The notes beneath the pieces were generated by a model. That model was not told the origin of the DNA. It saw only the letters and a program-made list of their open reading frames with translations, and did not search any database. Of a stretch of 64,000 nt of DNA, positions 8,549-17,607 are shown one piece after another (positions within the stretch are counted from its first letter, which is position 1; each line of letters opens with the position of its first letter). Where the stretch lies: positions 62,001-126,000 of the forward strand of contig CAZVHP010000004.1 of assembly GCA_964627305.1 (NCBI GenBank), in the 5' to 3' direction. This DNA comes from WJKG01 sp964627305 (GTDB lineage Bacteria; Zixibacteria; MSB-5A5; GN15; FEB-12). Position numbers and translations under genes: made by a program.

Positions 8549-11020
8549 ATGGCGGCGCGATCCGGCTCGACGAAGAAGCACAAGGAATTATCGTTCAAGC
8601 AAATAGACTATACGATTGATTACCGGCCGAAGGGTGTGAAGTCCAGCGAGGACCTCAAGCCATGCCGGGAGATTATTGGTCAGCACCGGGCGATCGATGC
8701 TGTTCGCACGGGTCTGGCGGTGAAAAGCACCGGGTACAACATATTTGTTACCGGAGCGGCCGGAACCGGACGCATCACGACTGTCAAGCACCTTCTGGAG
8801 CAGCTTGAGCACGGACACCCGGAGCTGTCCGATGTCTGCTATGTGAATAATTTCAAGATCGAGGATCGTCCGCGGGCGCTCATTTTCGCTGCTGGTGAAG
8901 GACGCAAATTCAAGAAGGACATGGAGTACTTTATCGGCAACCTGCGGAAGGTGGTGCCGAAGATATTCATGTCGGAGGACTACAAGGACCGTCACGACCG
9001 TGTGGTTCGGGAGTTCGAGAACCGCCAGAAGGCCCTGATTCGCCAGTTCGAGGACAAGTTGACCGAGGCCGGGTTTGTCATGGTGCAGATTCAGTCGGGT
9101 ATGGGGGCCAGAAACGAGATTCAACCCCTAGTAGATGAAGAGCCGGTATCGCTTGAGAAGCTGGAGCAGATGGCACGGGAGGGGAAGTTCTCGCTGTCGC
9201 GACTGGATGAGTTGCGTCGTTCGTGGGACAGCCTTCGCCGCGACTTCGACCTGACGACGGTCGAGTCGAAGAAGCTCAATGCCAAGCTGGAGGAGGCCAT
9301 CGAGAAGCTCAACTACTCCATGGTGGCGCCACTGGTGTCGGACAAGATCAACCTGCTCAAACGTCGATATCCCGATGAGAAGGTGATCGAATATCTGGAG
9401 GAGGTGGAGGAAGCGCTCAGCGACGATCTGGACCGGTTCCGCGAGGCGCAGCCACGTCGCGGCGAGCAGGATGCACCACCATTTCGCAAGCGGGAGCCAT
9501 TCGAGGAATTCGCGATCAACCTGATCCTGGATAATTCAGAGACCGAGCGGGTACCGATCATCACCGAAAAGTCACCGTCGTACAAGAATCTCTTCGGATC
9601 ACTGGAAAGGGTGGTCGACCGGTACGGCTACTGGCGGACCGATTTCACCCGCATATTCGCCGGGTCGCTGCTGAAGGCTGCGGGGGGCTTTCTGATTGTC
9701 AACGCTACCGATGTGCTCATAGAGCCCGGATCATGGATTCATCTGAAGCGGACGCTTCGCGATGGCGAGTTGGAGATAGCCGCCTTCGACCCCTTGTACA
9801 TGATGGCGGGATCGGGCATCAAGCCTGAGCCTATTCCCCTGTCGGTCAAGGTCGTCCTCATCGGCGAGCCGCGCATCTACCATCTGCTGTGGCGCCTTGA
9901 CGAGGACTTCAAGGAGGTATTCAAGATCAAGGCCGAGTTCGACACGGTCATGCCCCTGAACAACACGAATCTGAAGTGCTACTATGAGTTCGTCCGCCTG
10001 ATAACCGAGAAGGAGAACCTGCTGCCCTTTGACATCTCCGGACTACAGGCAGCCGCCGAACACGGGCGCCGTCTGTCGGGACGTCGCGACAAACTCAGTA
10101 CGCGGTTTGCGGCTCTGACCGACATCATCCGGGAAGCCTCGTTCTGTTGTCGCCAGCGACGGCGCAAGATGGTACAGCGCTCCGATGTGTACCAGGCGAT
10201 CGAGAATCAGGAGTCACGGGTCGACCTGGTCGAGGATAAGATACAGGAGATGTTCGACAATGAGACTCTGATGGTCTCGACGACCGGGGCGGTTGTCGGC
10301 CAGATCAACGGGCTTTCGGTCTACAATCTGGGTGAGCACATGTTCGGGCGCCCGATTCGAATCACGGTGGCAACCTCGCTGGGAAAGGCGGGGGTGATCA
10401 ATATCGAGCGCGAGGCGGACCTGTCCGGCCCCATTCATAACAAAGGCGTGGCCATTCTGACAGGTTACCTCAGGCGGATTTTCGCACAGGAAAAGCCGTT
10501 GGTGATGTCGGCCTCCATCTCGTTCGAGCAGTCCTACGGCGGAGTGGATGGTGATAGCGCGTCCTCCACCGAAATCTACGGCATCTTGTCTTCTTTGTCG
10601 GGAGTTCCCATCAAGCAATCTGTTGCCGTGACAGGCTCGGTAAACCAGATGGGCGAAATTCAGCCAATCGGTGGTGTCAATCACAAGATCGAGGGTTTCT
10701 ACGACGTTTGTAAATCGCGCCGCCTGACCGGCAGCCAGGGAGTGATCATTCCGTGGCAGAATGTCGAGGATCTGATGCTTCGTCCGGACGTCACAACCGC
10801 AATCAAAGAGGGCAAGTTCCACGTCTGGCCGGTAAAGACTATCGAGGAAGGCATCGAGATTCTTACTGACAAGCCGGCGGGTAGACGAGGGCGCAGCGGT
10901 CGGTTTACTTCAGGGAGCATTCTCGGCATGGTCGATGACCGACTTCGCGAGATGGCGCTGGCATATCAGAATTTCGGACGTCCGGAAAACGACACGAAGG
11001 TGGGTCTCAAGGGAAGATAG
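8549..11020 (+). CDS. Lon-family ATP-dependent protease (LonC/LonH, YcbZ-like)
   Basis: This is an AAA+ Ser-Lys protease (MEROPS S16) that degrades cytosolic proteins. The 823-residue protein lacks the N-terminal LON substrate domain. It has a degenerate P-loop near residue 70 (GAAGTGRITT, Arg in place of Lys), a long helical insertion (about 130-300), the rest of the AAA module and a C-terminal protease domain. The catalytic Ser lies in GVDGDSASSTEIYG (Ser670) and the Lys in GGVNHKIEGF (Lys713), 43 residues apart as in classical Lon. A GGAGG site five bases before ATG 8549 decides the start. The R-for-K change is common in this subfamily, so ATP use may be altered but protease activity is expected. 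Confidence 0.92.
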   Translation: MAARSGSTKKHKELSFKQIDYTIDYRPKGVKSSEDLKPCREIIGQHRAIDAVRTGLAVKSTGYNIFVTGAAGTGRITTVKHLLEQLEHGHPELSDVCYVNNFKIEDRPRALIFAAGEGRKFKKDMEYFIGNLRKVVPKIFMSEDYKDRHDRVVREFENRQKALIRQFEDKLTEAGFVMVQIQSGMGARNEIQPLVDEEPVSLEKLEQMAREGKFSLSRLDELRRSWDSLRRDFDLTTVESKKLNAKLEEAIEKLNYSMVAPLVSDKINLLKRRYPDEKVIEYLEEVEEALSDDLDRFREAQPRRGEQDAPPFRKREPFEEFAINLILDNSETERVPIITEKSPSYKNLFGSLERVVDRYGYWRTDFTRIFAGSLLKAAGGFLIVNATDVLIEPGSWIHLKRTLRDGELEIAAFDPLYMMAGSGIKPEPIPLSVKVVLIGEPRIYHLLWRLDEDFKEVFKIKAEFDTVMPLNNTNLKCYYEFVRLITEKENLLPFDISGLQAAAEHGRRLSGRRDKLSTRFAALTDIIREASFCCRQRRRKMVQRSDVYQAIENQESRVDLVEDKIQEMFDNETLMVSTTGAVVGQINGLSVYNLGEHMFGRPIRITVATSLGKAGVINIEREADLSGPIHNKGVAILTGYLRRIFAQEKPLVMSASISFEQSYGGVDGDSASSTEIYGILSSLSGVPIKQSVAVTGSVNQMGEIQPIGGVNHKIEGFYDVCKSRRLTGSQGVIIPWQNVEDLMLRPDVTTAIKEGKFHVWPVKTIEEGIEILTDKPAGRRGRSGRFTSGSILGMVDDRLREMALAYQNFGRPENDTKVGLKGR

Positions 11021-11139
11021 TCCCGGTCGCACCGGCAGCGCTCAGGTGGCTTCCGGGTGTGACTGGCAGCGAAGTCGATCCGTCCACTGCGGGATGGCGC
11101 CGTGCGGATTGCCAACATACAAGAGAGCCATGGCCGGCT

Positions 11140-14100
11140 CTAAAAGTCGGCACCGAAAGAGAAATACGAGGTCGGTTTGTCGGACACTTTCTGGTAGTCT
11201 GTTGACCAGGCAAGATCGTAGCGCAGCAACAGGAAGCCGAGGTTGGCGCGCATACCGAACCCGAATCCGCTCTTGATATCCTTCAGGCGCGCACCGCCGT
11301 CGCTGGTCCCCCCCTTGAAATTGCCGTCATCCCAGGCGGCCCCGAAATCCCAGAACAGAGCGCCGGTCACACGAGTGATAGCGATCGGCAGCGGGAAGCG
11401 CATGATGAAATAGTCGATCATGGGGTAGCGGAACTCGAGGTTCATCAGCGCGTATCTGTTGCCGGACAGCTCATAGTACTCATAGCCGCGCAGTGGCGTG
11501 ATGACATCGGCGAAGTACAGGTTCTCCTCCTCGTAAACCTCGGCATCCACAGTCCGATTACCGATCCAGTTGGTCGTTCCACCCAGGAAATAGCGCTTGG
11601 GGGTACCGCCGAACGAGGCCCCGCCGGCCGCTCGGAAGGCGAAGGAGAAGCTCTTGCCGAAGTGCCAGTAGCGCCGGTAATCGAGGTCGAAGGCGTAGTA
11701 ATTGACCCGATCGTTGTCACCAAAGACAGTCGCGCCTCCCGAAACGGCAAGCTTGGAACGCCGGCCATTGATGGGGCCGGTAATGCCCCAGAGGATGTTG
11801 TCGGTAACGTAGGCAAGCTCGGCATTGATGGGCGCGGTGTTGCGATTCTCACGGGGGTCGTTCCAGTCGTAGAACTGGCGGTCGATGAAATACTGGCCGG
11901 CCATCAGCTCGACCCGACTGAAAGTTGAGAAAGGTCGACCGGCATAGAACTGGACACCGTAGAAACGGTCCGAGAACAGGTGATTGAAGGCATCCTCGTA
12001 GTAATTCTTGGTGTGGAAGATGCCGACTCCGTAGTTGGTGCGGTGTCGGTTATAAAAGTAGAAGGCCTGGATATTGGCCTGGTCGATGGTGTTCACAAGA
12101 TCGGTGGCAAAGACGAACTGGTGATTTCCAAGGTAATCCGAGAAGACAAAGACCGACTGCCCGCGCAGCCCGAAGAACGTATCATACGCGAAACCGCCGC
12201 CATAGAAATCGGGGGTAAACTTTGTCTTGTATTCGCGGACCTCGTATTCACCGTCTTCCGGCACCGAAATGGAGTCGAACGCTGTTGGCTCCTTCTGACC
12301 ACGAGCACCGAAAACGCCGCTGGTCTCGTCGGAAATGTCGATCAACAGCGAGCCCAGCGGGCGCAGCTCTTCCTCGCTGATGTACACGAACTCACCATCG
12401 TGAATACCCGTCTCCGTAATCAAGGAATCATCCTCCGCTGGCAGGGTATCAGCGGCTGCCGCTGTGTCTGCTGAGGTGGAATCCCGCGCAATCGTGGCTG
12501 TATCCAGCAGGACGGCAAACTCCTCGGGATCGATCTCGTACTGCTCGTAGTCGTCCATCAGCCCCAGTGCCTCCGCTGGTTCCGAAAGGGGCCTGGGTAC
12601 TGCGGGTGCAGCCAAAGCAGCCTGACGCAACAGATCATACTTGCCGAGCGCGAAATCGGTCAACGACAGAGTGCCGTCGTCCCCCGCCGGAACGAATTCA
12701 TCGAGAGTAAAAATGTCGAAGCTGCCTCGGTTAAAGGCGGAGAACGCAATCTTCTCACCTTTCGGCGACCATGAGAGCGAACGCACGCCGCTGAGAATAT
12801 CGGTGACGGCGTAGACCTTGTCATCTTTCAGGTTGGCGATGTAGATATTGTCGATGCCGTTGCGGTTGGAGATGAAGGCCACTTTGGACCCGTCGGGTGA
12901 GACCCTTGGTGACATGTTGGCACCGAACCCCACATCGAGGGGGGTGATAACACCGGTCTGAATATCGATCGTGTGTAGATTGTAGGACCCGTAGTCGAAC
13001 CCTCCGGGCATGTATGCTTCCGGACCGGAGTACATGGTTCCCGTCTGCGGAACGGCCGGGTTCTGGGGGTGATACCGATCGGACGAGAAAACGATGCGTC
13101 GCGAATCAGCCATCCAGGAAGGCTCGATATCGTCGTGCCGATCCGACATCAGCCTAATGACAGTGTCGTTGGCCATCTCGTAAACCCACAAATCGCGCCT
13201 GTCCCCCTTCACAGCGGCGAAGGCAATGCGTTCGCCATCGGGAGACCAGTCCGGATTGACTATGGCGCCGAATCCGTAGCGCTTGACGTCGGAGACACGT
13301 CGTTTCTCCATGTCATAGATAAACAGGGCGTCCTTGCCGTGTGATTTGGCCACAAACACCATCTGCCGTCCATCAGGGGAGAATGACACGCCGGAAACGT
13401 ATGAGTGAAGCGATTCCAGGTCACCGGAACGAGACGACTTAACCAGACGGTCGGTGATCTCGCCGGTGACAGCATCGACAAGGACGATTTCAGTGAAATC
13501 AGACTTGTCGGTGAAGATGGCGATTTTGTCGCCGCTGGGCAGGTACACCGGCTTCTCGTTGTAGTATGAACCATCCTCGCGAGCCTTGGTAAGCTGGTGG
13601 GCAAATTCGTCGGCCTCCTGACGCTGTGCGATATCCGGCCAGTAGCGGCGCTTCATTTCTTTGGAGAAGGCCTCCCACAGCTCCTTCTCAGTGATGCCAT
13701 AGACCTCCTTGAGTGCCCGGTTCATGCTCAGGTGGATCTTACCTTTGCGAAGCACCATGCCAAGTTTCTCTTCACCGTAGGTGTCAGCCAGGTACTTGAC
13801 CATAGCCTGCCCCTGGCGATACGCCATATAGCCACCGATGTAACCGATGGGCATCAGATAGCCATTGATGGTGGCATCGCGCATGAACATATCTGAGTGA
13901 TAGTCCCAGCCATGGCGAGAGGAGTACTCGGCATACCCCTCGGCAAACCACAAAGGAATCTGGAACAGGCGGTTTCTGGATATCAGCGAAGAGAGGTTGT
14001 TGCCATAGAGCAGGTCGAAGGTGACAGCGTGGGTCAGTTCGTGGTGGAGCACATGACGCAGATCTTCATAGGAGCCGTTGAAAGGCAATACCACCCGGTT

Positions 14101-14451
14101 CTTGAAGATTTCGGTGAAACCGCCGACACCTTCCGGCAGCAACGAGGAGGTGATGTTGGTTTGCTGGAAATCATTCGGGGAGTTGTAGATAAAGACCGGA
14201 ATGCGATCCTGGATGAGATAGTTTAACTCCCGCGAGACTTCGACATAGGATGACTCAAGAACGGCCGCGCTGAACTTGGCCAGTTCGTAGCCGTCATCAT
14301 AGAAGTAGACATCGAACCGCCGTGTCTGGATATAGCTCCAGTCGAAGTCACGATAGCGGACCTTGTTCTTGCCGAAGTAGGTCTCCTGTGCCTCTGCAAA
14401 GGTCGGGCCAACAAAGAGTGCGGCCAGTGCTGCCAGAAAGACTTTTTTCAT
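11140..14451 (-). CDS. Fusion of M1-like metalloprotease, TolB-type beta-propeller and outer-membrane barrel
   Basis: The 1103-residue precursor has a signal peptide (KKVFLAALAALFVGPTFAEA). A gluzincin domain of the peptidase-MA type follows, with HELTH (His137/His141) and a third ligand in WFAEGYAEY (Glu171). Six or so PD40/TolB blades come next, such as FSPDGRQMVFVAKS, WSPDGERIAFAAVKG and VSPDGSKVAFISNRNG. A low-complexity acidic linker leads to a C-terminal region of about 380 residues with alternating barrel strands, ending in a terminal Phe (SYFSFGADF). The end resembles Omp85/surface-antigen barrels. It is probably an outer-membrane-anchored periplasmic or surface protease of unknown substrate. 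The ATG at 14451 (after GAGGTGG) is preferred over a GTG four codons earlier. Confidence 0.85.
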   Translation of the reverse strand: MKKVFLAALAALFVGPTFAEAQETYFGKNKVRYRDFDWSYIQTRRFDVYFYDDGYELAKFSAAVLESSYVEVSRELNYLIQDRIPVFIYNSPNDFQQTNITSSLLPEGVGGFTEIFKNRVVLPFNGSYEDLRHVLHHELTHAVTFDLLYGNNLSSLISRNRLFQIPLWFAEGYAEYSSRHGWDYHSDMFMRDATINGYLMPIGYIGGYMAYRQGQAMVKYLADTYGEEKLGMVLRKGKIHLSMNRALKEVYGITEKELWEAFSKEMKRRYWPDIAQRQEADEFAHQLTKAREDGSYYNEKPVYLPSGDKIAIFTDKSDFTEIVLVDAVTGEITDRLVKSSRSGDLESLHSYVSGVSFSPDGRQMVFVAKSHGKDALFIYDMEKRRVSDVKRYGFGAIVNPDWSPDGERIAFAAVKGDRRDLWVYEMANDTVIRLMSDRHDDIEPSWMADSRRIVFSSDRYHPQNPAVPQTGTMYSGPEAYMPGGFDYGSYNLHTIDIQTGVITPLDVGFGANMSPRVSPDGSKVAFISNRNGIDNIYIANLKDDKVYAVTDILSGVRSLSWSPKGEKIAFSAFNRGSFDIFTLDEFVPAGDDGTLSLTDFALGKYDLLRQAALAAPAVPRPLSEPAEALGLMDDYEQYEIDPEEFAVLLDTATIARDSTSADTAAAADTLPAEDDSLITETGIHDGEFVYISEEELRPLGSLLIDISDETSGVFGARGQKEPTAFDSISVPEDGEYEVREYKTKFTPDFYGGGFAYDTFFGLRGQSVFVFSDYLGNHQFVFATDLVNTIDQANIQAFYFYNRHRTNYGVGIFHTKNYYEDAFNHLFSDRFYGVQFYAGRPFSTFSRVELMAGQYFIDRQFYDWNDPRENRNTAPINAELAYVTDNILWGITGPINGRRSKLAVSGGATVFGDNDRVNYYAFDLDYRRYWHFGKSFSFAFRAAGGASFGGTPKRYFLGGTTNWIGNRTVDAEVYEEENLYFADVITPLRGYEYYELSGNRYALMNLEFRYPMIDYFIMRFPLPIAITRVTGALFWDFGAAWDDGNFKGGTSDGGARLKDIKSGFGFGMRANLGFLLLRYDLAWSTDYQKVSDKPTSYFSFGADF

Positions 14452-14626
14452 CGAAACCACCACCTCTTCATGCCTTGGGGTGTCAGCACACGTAACTTGT
14501 GGTCAGCTGTGCCGCCGGGCCTCAGGATCGCTCCTTACCACTTCCAAATGAAGTATCGGCTGACGGCGGTGTCTTTATCGCATGGGGCAGTTGACGTGAC
14601 TCCTTTGCGCTAATATTGCACAGAAC

Positions 14627-15889
14627 CTATTCGTTCTTGCGCTCAACCAGTGCGCCCAGCTGGTTCAATCTCTCATCCAGGCGATCGTAGCCACGATCTA
14701 TATGGTATACACGCAGAACTTCGCTGGTTCCACCGGCGGCCAGGCAGGCCAGCACGATGCCGGCGCCGGCTCTGATATCGCTGGCCATGACCTCGGCTCC
14801 GGAGAGCCTGGGGACGCCATGTATGACGGCTTCGTCTCCGGATACGTTGACGTCGGCACCTAAACGTCGCAATTCCATGCAATGCGAGAACCTGTCTCTA
14901 AAGACGGTCTCACGCACTCTGGATGTTCCCTCGGCCACACAGGCAGCGGCCAAAATGCACGCCTGCAGGTCAGTCGGGAAGCCCGGAAACGGGTATGTGG
15001 TCACCATCACCGGCCCCAGACGACGCGGCCCTTTGACCTCCACGCTTCGTGGGGATCGCTCGACTTTGCAGCCCATCTCGATCATCTTGTGCAGGACAAC
15101 GGTCAGGTCATCCGGATTGATCCCTGTCACTTTGACTTTCCCGCCGGTAATAGCGGCACCAAGCAGGTACGTGCCAGCTACAAGACGATCGCCACTGACA
15201 GAGTATTCAACAGCTTTGAGACGTTTCACCGGTTCGATATGGATTGTTGGCGTTCCGGCGCCGGAAATCCTGGCTCCGGCCTGATTGAGGAAGTTGGCAA
15301 CATCGACTATCTCGGGATCACAGGCAGCGTTGGCTATGACCGTCTTGCCCCGGGCCAGAACAGCACCGAACAGAACGTTCTCGGTTCCGGTGTGGCTGGG
15401 CCGGTCGAAGTAGATTGATCCGCCCTTCAGCGGTTTGCCCTGGGCCATGACGTAGCCGGAGCGCTCGGTAATCTTCGCCCCGAGGGCGCGGAATCCCTTG
15501 ATGTGCAGATCAACCGGGCGCGCTCCGAGCACACACCCCCCGGGTAACGACACCTTGGCGCGTCCCAAACGTGCCAGCAGAGGACCAAGAACCAGAAAGG
15601 AGGCTCGCATCTGGCGCATCAAGTCGTAGGGTGCGGTGCGGCGATTCAGATTCTCAGCGTTGATCGCCATGGTGTGGCGCTTGTCGTCATACTCGATCTT
15701 CGCCCCAAGGTACTCCATGACCCGGACAACGGTCTTTATGTCCCTGAGCGGAGGGACATTGCGTATGATGGTTTGACCTTTGGGGATCAACAGCGAACCG
15801 AGAATGATGGGCAGAGCGGCGTTCTTCGACCCCTCGACACGAATCTGCCCCCGAAGCGGCTTGCCGCCGCGTATCACAAACTTATCCAT
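14627..15889 (-). CDS. murA: UDP-N-acetylglucosamine 1-carboxyvinyltransferase
   Basis: This enzyme adds enolpyruvate from PEP to UDP-GlcNAc, the first committed step of peptidoglycan synthesis, in the cytoplasm. The 420-residue length is typical. Landmarks are EGSKNAALPI with Lys22, the active-site loop LPGGCVLGARPVDLH with Cys119, and the inside-out alpha/beta repeats. The cysteine is present, so the enzyme is expected to be of the fosfomycin-sensitive type. It appears to be monocistronic, 163 bases downstream of the start of the protease/barrel fusion gene. Confidence 0.97.
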   Translation of the reverse strand: MDKFVIRGGKPLRGQIRVEGSKNAALPIILGSLLIPKGQTIIRNVPPLRDIKTVVRVMEYLGAKIEYDDKRHTMAINAENLNRRTAPYDLMRQMRASFLVLGPLLARLGRAKVSLPGGCVLGARPVDLHIKGFRALGAKITERSGYVMAQGKPLKGGSIYFDRPSHTGTENVLFGAVLARGKTVIANAACDPEIVDVANFLNQAGARISGAGTPTIHIEPVKRLKAVEYSVSGDRLVAGTYLLGAAITGGKVKVTGINPDDLTVVLHKMIEMGCKVERSPRSVEVKGPRRLGPVMVTTYPFPGFPTDLQACILAAACVAEGTSRVRETVFRDRFSHCMELRRLGADVNVSGDEAVIHGVPRLSGAEVMASDIRAGAGIVLACLAAGGTSEVLRVYHIDRGYDRLDERLNQLGALVERKNE

Positions 15890-16018
15890 GCGCAGTCCTC
15901 AATAGCGGTCCCTTGCGGCAGAGCCGTCGGACGTCCTGTCGCTTGTTATACACAACTGATATGGAAGTTACCGGGATCTGGTCACGTGAGTAAAGTTTTT
16001 TCCCGTCACACAACTGCA

Positions 16019-16564
16019 TCAAATCTGTTGAGGCTCTTCGATCAGCGCGAAACTGTCGCGGGTGCGCTCAAACAGGCCAATAGCCTCACGATGGCAGAAA
16101 TCAGGATTGGTCCAGGGCAGGCGACGGAACTGCCCACGGGCGTAGATCAGGGCTATCTCGCCGAAGACACCTTCGGCGAGATAGATGCGGTGATTGAACT
16201 CCCGATGACCGGCCATGACCAGGTTGTACGGCGTGAGCACGCCCGGATCGATGTTCACTGCCCGGAAGGTGTAATCGTTCACACAGTCGGCAAACTGAGT
16301 CTCCAGTTTGTGCGTCCATCGCTTCACCTCCGGCAGTGAGTCGCGCACCACCGGTCTTTCAAAGGAGAAGAAGCGACGAAGCAGCGGTCCCCCCATCTCC
16401 TCCCGATAGTGAGCTGCTTCGCTCACCGATATCTCGACTGTCTCCCCCAGCACCTGGCCATAGCGCCGCTCGAGATGCTGCAGGGCATCGGCCACAGCAT
16501 CGATATAGGCATAGATGATCGAGACGACAAGTCGTCCTGCCGGAGGTTTCTGGATTCGAGCCAT
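16019..16564 (-). CDS. DUF4416 family protein
   Basis: The protein of about 181 residues matches the DUF4416 pattern as I remember it. An early hydrophobic strand (GRLVVSIIYAY) is followed by a FG/YG-V..S segment, HYREEMGGPLLRRFFSFERP, VKRWTHKLETQFA and the NIDPGVLTPYNLVMA motif. The molecular role of the family is unknown. The ATG at 16564 (MARIQKPP) fits family starts better than the longer in-frame extension, though its ribosome site is weak. It lies upstream of murA, with 129 bases between. Confidence 0.8.
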   Translation of the reverse strand: MARIQKPPAGRLVVSIIYAYIDAVADALQHLERRYGQVLGETVEISVSEAAHYREEMGGPLLRRFFSFERPVVRDSLPEVKRWTHKLETQFADCVNDYTFRAVNIDPGVLTPYNLVMAGHREFNHRIYLAEGVFGEIALIYARGQFRRLPWTNPDFCHREAIGLFERTRDSFALIEEPQQI

Positions 16565-16800
16565 ATTGTCAACAGTGCACGCGCCGGGGAGCAAAATCAA
16601 CAACAAGTTGCCGGGTCGGCGGACAGACGCAGATCCCTTTTTGACGTGACCAGCAACGCCGTGACATAGACACATCTATCCACGTTATGGAACAAATGGG
16701 AGCCTTGTCTGTTACCGCATACACAGGGAGATGCAAGTTGAACGATTCTTGTGCTGGATAACCTGGGCGCGGGAATTCACGCCAGGAGGTAACGAACCTC

Positions 16801-17490
16801 ATGATTACAAGAAAGTCATTGATGCTGAGCACACTGTTGTTGGTTGCAACGCTGTGTGTGACCGGCTGTGACGATGATGACAAGGAGTTCATCGTCGATC
16901 CGAACGGAGACGAGCCGGAGGAGTTGATGCCGCTTGCGTTGGGCTACGAGTGGCAGGGTATCATCTACTACATCGGGGAGAATCAGGACACAACAGCTAT
17001 CAGCAATGCCGCTATGCAGATTGACGGGGCTGAGTTGATTGGCACCGACTCGATCTACCATGTTGCGTCCGACACAGCTCTTGACTCAACGATCCTGCCG
17101 GAGTACCTGATAAACAAAGACTCTGCCCTGCTGGGCTATACCGCAGACCATCTGGGGCTGCTTCTCGGACCGTATACGGTTGCGGAGTATCCGACGACAC
17201 TCGGGGCGTCATTTGACGGATACCTTGGGTTTGAAACAATGGTGATGTCGACTGCCTATCCGATTGAGGTTGCCGGCGGTGGCTTTACGACCGTGTATTA
17301 TCGCTCTACTCATCCCGGATTCCATATGGGTGAAAGCGACATCTCGCAGGTGGACCGCTATTTCGATCCCGATGTTGGTCTGGTCCGTGCTGATGTGTGG
17401 GGGCTGGATGACCAGCAGACGGAACGGCTTTTGTTCATCTGGGATCTGGACACGTTGATTAGAGATGCAGTGTCAGCGTCCGTGAATTAG
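16801..17490 (+). CDS. Predicted lipoprotein of unknown function
   Basis: The 229-residue protein begins with a lipoprotein signal ending in the lipobox VTGC (Cys23), followed by an acidic run (DDDDKEF). The mature part is predicted to be beta-rich, with segments such as LALGYEWQGIIYYIGENQD and DRYFDPDVGLVRADVWG. These resemble the fold of small extracellular lipoproteins common in FCB-like candidate phyla. No enzymatic motif is seen. A strong AGGAGGT ribosome site precedes the ATG. The next gene is hutU on the same strand, 117 bases away, with no evident functional link. Confidence 0.75.
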   Translation: MITRKSLMLSTLLLVATLCVTGCDDDDKEFIVDPNGDEPEELMPLALGYEWQGIIYYIGENQDTTAISNAAMQIDGAELIGTDSIYHVASDTALDSTILPEYLINKDSALLGYTADHLGLLLGPYTVAEYPTTLGASFDGYLGFETMVMSTAYPIEVAGGGFTTVYYRSTHPGFHMGESDISQVDRYFDPDVGLVRADVWGLDDQQTERLLFIWDLDTLIRDAVSASVN

Positions 17491-17607
17491 GCTTGCCATT
17501 TTTGAGATCCGCTTGCGGACTGTTGTGTGGCGCATTCCCGCTTGCCCAACCGAGACAGGCCGACTATATTCGCCTCAATACAAGCGAGTAACAGGAGACC
17601 TGTGTCG

